From contig JBBRHF010000087.1 of assembly GCA_038223055.1 (NCBI GenBank), positions 1-16,331 on the forward strand: DNA of 16,331 nt, written 5' to 3'. A program made the position numbers and the translations under genes. The notes beneath the pieces were generated by a model. It made no database searches. It was not told the DNA's origin and worked only from the letters and a program-made list of their open reading frames with translations. This document shows, piece after piece, positions 13,382 to 16,331 of this stretch. The DNA comes from JBBRHF01 sp038223055 (GTDB lineage: Bacteria > Actinomycetota > Actinomycetes > JACCUZ01). The stretch's first letter is position 1; each line of letters opens with the position of its first letter.

Positions 13382-13620
13382 CTGCTAGCGACGACAACGA
13401 CGCGGAACGTGCGCTGCTGAACCGGATCTGGGCGCTGCAGACGCTGCTGACGAACTTCTTCTACCCGCAGCAGAACTCGTCTCGAAGGTCCGCCGTGGCG
13501 CGAAAGTGATCAAGGATTATGACTTGGTCGCCCCCCCGCACCAGCGCGCCGACAGGCACGTCAAGGTCACCGCGAAGGCCAAGACGACGATGTCCCGCAC
13601 CACAGTCGGGCTGGAGCACT
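13382..13620 (+). pseudogene. Transposase/integrase C-terminal remnant
   Basis: Frame 1 encodes DDNDAERALLNRIWALQTLL followed by TNFFYPQQ. A shift near 13472 leads to frame 3 with LVSKVRRGAKVIKDYDLVAP and HQRADRHVKVTAKAKTTMSR, then TTVGL. I associate this pattern (ALLNxIWxLxxxLxxFFxPxxKLVSKxRxGxKVxKxYD, followed by TPxxR) with the C-terminal part of rve/DDE-type transposases of actinobacteria. The exact IS family is uncertain. The catalytic core is absent and the sequence after VGL is not recognisable. Its left edge coincides with the broken end of the methyltransferase remnant, so the insertion or a later deletion probably truncated that gene. Confidence 0.5.
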
Positions 13621-13680
13621 ACCTCTATCTGGGCCGATCACCGCCGGCCCGACGGGCGTCGCGCAGCCCTCGACCGCGAG

Positions 13681-13712
13681 AGGCCCGCACCCCCGGGTGA
13701 GGGTGCGGGCCT
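13681..13712 (-). terminator. Strong hairpin terminator
   Basis: AGGCCCGCACCC (13681-13692) pairs perfectly with GGGTGCGGGCCT (13701-13712), a 12-bp GC-rich stem with an 8-base loop. It begins 33 bases after the stop of the minus-strand exported protein gene. It may also stop readthrough from the left. Confidence 0.8.
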
Positions 13713-13745
13713 GGTGCGTGCGATCGAGTCCGTCTGCGACCCCGA

Positions 13746-14858
13746 TCAGCGCGTGATGGTCAGCCCCGCCGTGGCGATCCCGCCGGTCTGGCTGACGACC
13801 GTGACCTGGCTCGCGTCAGGTGTGGGAACTCGTGGGTCCGGCGAGGCGCCGGCCCGGACCGAGAACGCTCCGGCGGGGTCCACCGTCGCGGTCCCGATCG
13901 TCCTGCCGGTCACGAGCGGGCCGAGCACAACGGTGACGCGCTGGCCGGCGAGGATCGACGTCGTGCCGGTGACCCGCCACCCGCCGCGGCCCGTGCGGTA
14001 CCTCGCCGTGACCCCCGTGATCGACTCAGCCAGAGGTGAGACGACGACCGTGTCGGTGCTTGTCGTTGATCCGTCGACCCCGGTAGCAGTCCCGAGGAAC
14101 GTCAGCGGCTGGTTGCTGACGGCATAGAAGGGGTTAACGGCCCCCACCGGCGCAGTCGGCAACGACATCAGCGGGTAGGTGAACGTCGGCTTGGCGGCGC
14201 TTGCCGACGACAGGGTCACCGCTGGACCAGCGGTCTGGGTCCACGCGAGGCTTCTCGCGCCAACCGTTGCGCTCCCGTCGAGGGTCACCAGCGTGCCGCG
14301 CTGCTTGGTTTGGTCGGGACCGGCATTCGCCTTCAGAGTTGCCGCCGCCGGCGTCACCGTGATCGTGCGGCTGACGGGGACGCTCACGAGACTGGGAGGA
14401 ACGGGACCCGCCACGACGAGCTGGATCACGTAGCTGCCCGCCACTGTTGGGGTGAAGGTCGCGATCGACGTAGTGGCGCCCGACAGCGCGACCGCGGGAC
14501 CGGACAGCTGGGTGAAGGAATAGGTTAGGGGGCCGCCGGTGCTGGGCGTGCCGTCCAGGACCACGGGCTGGCCCGCCGAGACGGTGTTCGGGGCGGTGAA
14601 CACAGCGACTGGAAGCGTGGCGACGAGCGCAGCTCCGGCAACCGAGACTGCGCTCGTTGCCGACCCGCCGCGAGCTGAGGTCACCGTGATCGTCGAGGGC
14701 GCCGCGATGGCCGGGAAGCTCGCCGATGCGGGGGACGCTGCGGTCCCGGCGCCCGTCAGCGCGCCAAAGCCCGTGCCCGTGACCGTGAGCACTGGCTTGT
14801 TGACCTCATCGCTGGAAGAGGCCTTGACCACCAACGTGCCGTCGGGAGGCACCGGCAC
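13746..14858 (-). CDS. C-terminal part of a large exported protein with PKD/REJ-like repeats (frameshifted gene)
   Basis: These 370 codons continue the protein encoded at 14806-15975 after a one-base frameshift near 14860. The bases before the first codon read through as PRVPVPPDGTLVVKASS, and no ribosome binding site or signal peptide supports a separate start. The part contains an IPT/bacterial-Ig-like segment (KPVLTVTGTGFG). Two PKD/REJ-like modules follow: PVVLDGTPSTGGPLTYSFTQ with GPAVALSGATTSIATFTP, and ANAGPDQTKQRGTLVTLDGS with LAWTQTAGPAVTLSSASA. A C-terminal beta-rich stretch ends at GIATAGLTITR. Such modules are extracellular stalk or binding domains. Together the two parts make a protein of about 750 residues. 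It is listed separately because the frames differ. The shift may be real or a sequencing error. The 13681-13712 terminator follows. Confidence 0.75.
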   Translation of the reverse strand: MPVPPDGTLVVKASSSDEVNKPVLTVTGTGFGALTGAGTAASPASASFPAIAAPSTITVTSARGGSATSAVSVAGAALVATLPVAVFTAPNTVSAGQPVVLDGTPSTGGPLTYSFTQLSGPAVALSGATTSIATFTPTVAGSYVIQLVVAGPVPPSLVSVPVSRTITVTPAAATLKANAGPDQTKQRGTLVTLDGSATVGARSLAWTQTAGPAVTLSSASAAKPTFTYPLMSLPTAPVGAVNPFYAVSNQPLTFLGTATGVDGSTTSTDTVVVSPLAESITGVTARYRTGRGGWRVTGTTSILAGQRVTVVLGPLVTGRTIGTATVDPAGAFSVRAGASPDPRVPTPDASQVTVVSQTGGIATAGLTITR

Positions 14859-15975
14859 CCGCGGTGGGGACGGTGTATATCGCCGATTGGATTGTCACGA
14901 GGTCCGACAGCTTGGCCGTCTTCTTGGCGATCGGCTTGTCTCCGGCGTTGATGACCTCGATCGGCGCGCCTACCGGAAGGCCCGTGGCGGGAACCGTGAG
15001 CGGGAGGCGAGCGAAGTACCGACCCTGCTCGCCGAGCAACGTGGTGGTGGCGAACCCGAGCGCGGAGTTCGCGCTGGCTTGTATCGACTGGCCGACCTCG
15101 GAGGACGCAAACACGTCGACGGACCCGGGGCCGGTGGCCGGCAGCGAGTAGACGGCTCGGTCGGCATCGACTCCGCTGTTGATGGCATAGCGGCCCTGCA
15201 CCGAGAACAGGTTGGTCTCGGCCAGCTTCGTGTAGGTGCCGTCCGCGTTCTTCCGCTCCACCCTCAGGAAGTTCGTGCCGTAGGGGCTGCCGACAACCGT
15301 GTGGTTGACGGTGGGGTCGCCGGTGTAGCCGGCGGGTGCCAGCGGCGCGGTGGCATCCCACCTGAGGAAGGGACCGATCCGGCTCCCCAGCGCACCGCCG
15401 AATGCGCCTGGAGTCGTGCCGACGGCCTGGGTCATGTTCATCTGGCCCTTGGCGTCGGCGACGAGCTCGTCCTGACCGTAGGGATGCGTGACCCGCCAGG
15501 TTGTACCGGGAGCAAACCCAGACTTCCTGTCGCGGATCCGGATCCGGCCAAACACCATCTCATCGCCGGGGATGACCGGACCGTTTGCGTAGGCCCCTTC
15601 CAGGTTCATCTCGACCAGCAGGTCCGGGACCCCAGCGGCCGGGTCGGCGATCGTTGCGCTGGCCATCTGGTAGAACATCTCGTCCGGGTAGTTGTCCGGG
15701 TACGCCATGGCCGCGTTCGGATCCGGCAAGGCGGGAGGAGCACAGAACGGGTCACTTGTCGCAGGCGCCACGGGCAGGCAGATCTCGAGGCGTGACGTGG
15801 CGGAGGGGATGGCGGCGTTACTGTCCCGGTACCAGGTCGGGAATCCGTTCTCGGAGGACACCGGCCCCACCTGGATGAGCGATCCGGTTCGTCGTGCCAC
15901 AGGGACGATCACCGTGGCGAACGCTCCGACAGCCGGCACGGCCAATACGACAGCCGCCAAGCGCCCACCCCCCAT
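14806..15975 (-). CDS. N-terminal part of a large exported protein (frameshifted gene)
   Basis: The product is 389 residues. A signal-peptide or membrane helix (RLAAVVLAVPAVGAFATVIV) is followed by QVGPVSSENGFPTWYRDSNA, LEICLPVAP, FCAPP, PDNYPDEMFYQMASA and GTNFLRVERKNADGTY. The opening (VGPV...NGFPxWYxDxNGxxLxxCL, then FPxNFPxExFY) is a pattern I recall from a family of large bacterial secreted proteins of unknown function. The frame ends at TGA 14806 after VTIQSAIYTVPT and about 20 unrelated residues, while the natural continuation lies in the frame of 13746-14858. ATG 15975 fits the frame but its AGGAAGG is 13 bases away. A better-placed ATG at 15982 is out of frame by one base of the C6 run at 15968-15973. 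Extracellular location is likely. Function is unknown. Confidence 0.78.
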   Translation of the reverse strand: MGGGRLAAVVLAVPAVGAFATVIVPVARRTGSLIQVGPVSSENGFPTWYRDSNAAIPSATSRLEICLPVAPATSDPFCAPPALPDPNAAMAYPDNYPDEMFYQMASATIADPAAGVPDLLVEMNLEGAYANGPVIPGDEMVFGRIRIRDRKSGFAPGTTWRVTHPYGQDELVADAKGQMNMTQAVGTTPGAFGGALGSRIGPFLRWDATAPLAPAGYTGDPTVNHTVVGSPYGTNFLRVERKNADGTYTKLAETNLFSVQGRYAINSGVDADRAVYSLPATGPGSVDVFASSEVGQSIQASANSALGFATTTLLGEQGRYFARLPLTVPATGLPVGAPIEVINAGDKPIAKKTAKLSDLVTIQSAIYTVPTAGAGASRRHVGGQGLFQR

Positions 15976-15982
15976 CGCGCAT

Positions 15983-16223
15983 ACTTGACCTTCCTCTGAA
16001 TGCCCCCACCCCTCCGTTGTCTGCGAACCGAGGCAGGCGCCTCGGGTACTTCCGGTCACGGTTCGTCTGCCACCGGCACGCTTCATTCGTCATTCACGCG
16101 GCGAAACCTGCGCGCCGTCGGCGGGTGCTCAGCGCCCGCCGCGCCCCTCGGGCGCCATTTCCCTCCAATGGTGTTCCTGGTCGAGTCGACCGACCCGACC
16201 ATCCTGCGCAGCGAAGCGGGTCC
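15983..16223. other. Intergenic region with two hairpins
   Basis: No gene is seen. It separates two minus-strand genes, so it should hold the promoter of the large exported protein and the terminator of the membrane protein. A perfect 7-bp stem CCGAGGC/GCCTCGG with loop AGGC lies at 16028-16045, about 50 bases upstream of the exported-protein start. It sits inside a wider CGAACCG/CGGTTCG inverted repeat (about 16024-16065). This could be an operator or attenuator. Confidence 0.45.
16119..16141 (-). terminator. Hairpin terminator after membrane protein gene
   Basis: CGGCGGGTGC (16119-16128) and GCGCCCGCCG (16132-16141) form a 10-bp stem with one G-T wobble and a TCA loop. It lies about 83 bases downstream of the minus-strand stop at 16224. 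There is no U-tract. Its position between two co-oriented genes fits a terminator. Confidence 0.45.
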
Positions 16224-16331
16224 TCAGCTCATCCTGATCCCGGCAATTCCGATTGCGGTGACGGCGACCAGCGCCACGGCCATGAGCGCCCGGACGTGGG
16301 CTGAGGCCATGAGCCCCCCGACGGGGGCGGA
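16224..16331 (-). CDS. C-terminal end of a membrane protein, cut by window edge
   Basis: The last 35 codons of a minus-strand gene read APVGGLMASAHVRALM, then AVALVAVTAIGIAGIRMS and TGA (16224-16226). The hydrophobic 17-residue stretch flanked by HVR and R is a typical last transmembrane helix with a very short tail. Codons end almost always in G or C, and a terminator-like hairpin follows. The family cannot be told from so little; a transporter or permease is possible. The rest lies to the right of the window. Confidence 0.42.
   Translation of the reverse strand, partial: SAPVGGLMASAHVRALMAVALVAVTAIGIAGIRMS

Noticed and set aside
14539..15795. 418-codon plus-strand open frame
   Set aside because: It is antisense to the large exported protein, with shadow-like Arg/Gly composition and no recognisable motif.
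1..16331. tRNA, rRNA, riboswitch or replication origin
   Set aside because: I looked for cloverleaf-like arms, rRNA signatures and clustered DnaA boxes and found none that I could support by eye.

Overview
The window is GC-rich throughout, uses GTG starts and GC-ending codons, and carries an ECF sigma factor, a SpoIIE-type phosphatase, NarL-type sensor kinases and exported proteins typical of soil actinomycetes. I read it as chromosomal accessory DNA of a high-GC actinobacterium. The sequence alone does not fix the genus.

Layout, left to right. 1-449: end of a broken IS110-family transposase. 879-1546 (-): frameshifted SAM methyltransferase. 1547-1874: intergenic region with a palindrome resembling dormancy-regulator boxes. 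1875-2351 (+): intact rhodanese-like protein. 2359-2472 (-): probable N-terminal scrap of an ArsR repressor. 2530-3252 (-): broken sensor kinase. 3284-3768 (+): broken exported protein. 3765-5030 (-): second sensor kinase, frameshifted near its N-terminus and lacking the usual phospho-acceptor His. 5307-5777 (+): small secreted protein. 5778-6887: mostly unassigned. 6888-8126 (-): intact GAF-SpoIIE phosphatase. 8184-8370 (+): remnant of a tachylectin-like propeller. 8393-8694 (-): frameshifted nuclease-fold gene carrying a trinucleotide repeat. 8695-9159: no gene seen.

9160-12446 (-) is an undamaged four-gene cluster: ECF sigma factor, single-pass membrane protein (candidate anti-sigma factor), lipoprotein and alpha/beta-hydrolase-like lipoprotein. 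The first and second genes overlap, as do the third and fourth, and a hairpin follows the last. The membrane protein and the lipoprotein appear to share an extracytoplasmic domain, and the broken gene at 3284-3768 looks like a third member. This cluster is the best candidate for a little-described envelope-signalling system.

12559-13020 (+): C-terminal part of a secreted protein. 13103-13362 (-): methyltransferase with a large internal deletion, abutting a transposase scrap (13382-13620). A strong hairpin at 13681-13712 terminates a large exported protein (13746-15975, -) that is split by one frameshift. The right edge holds the last 35 codons of a membrane protein (-) followed by a hairpin.

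Overall this is a gene graveyard around a few intact genes. At least nine loci have frameshifts, stops, deletions or truncations. Some single-base shifts could be sequencing errors, but the truncations, multi-lesion genes and transposase scraps support real decay.
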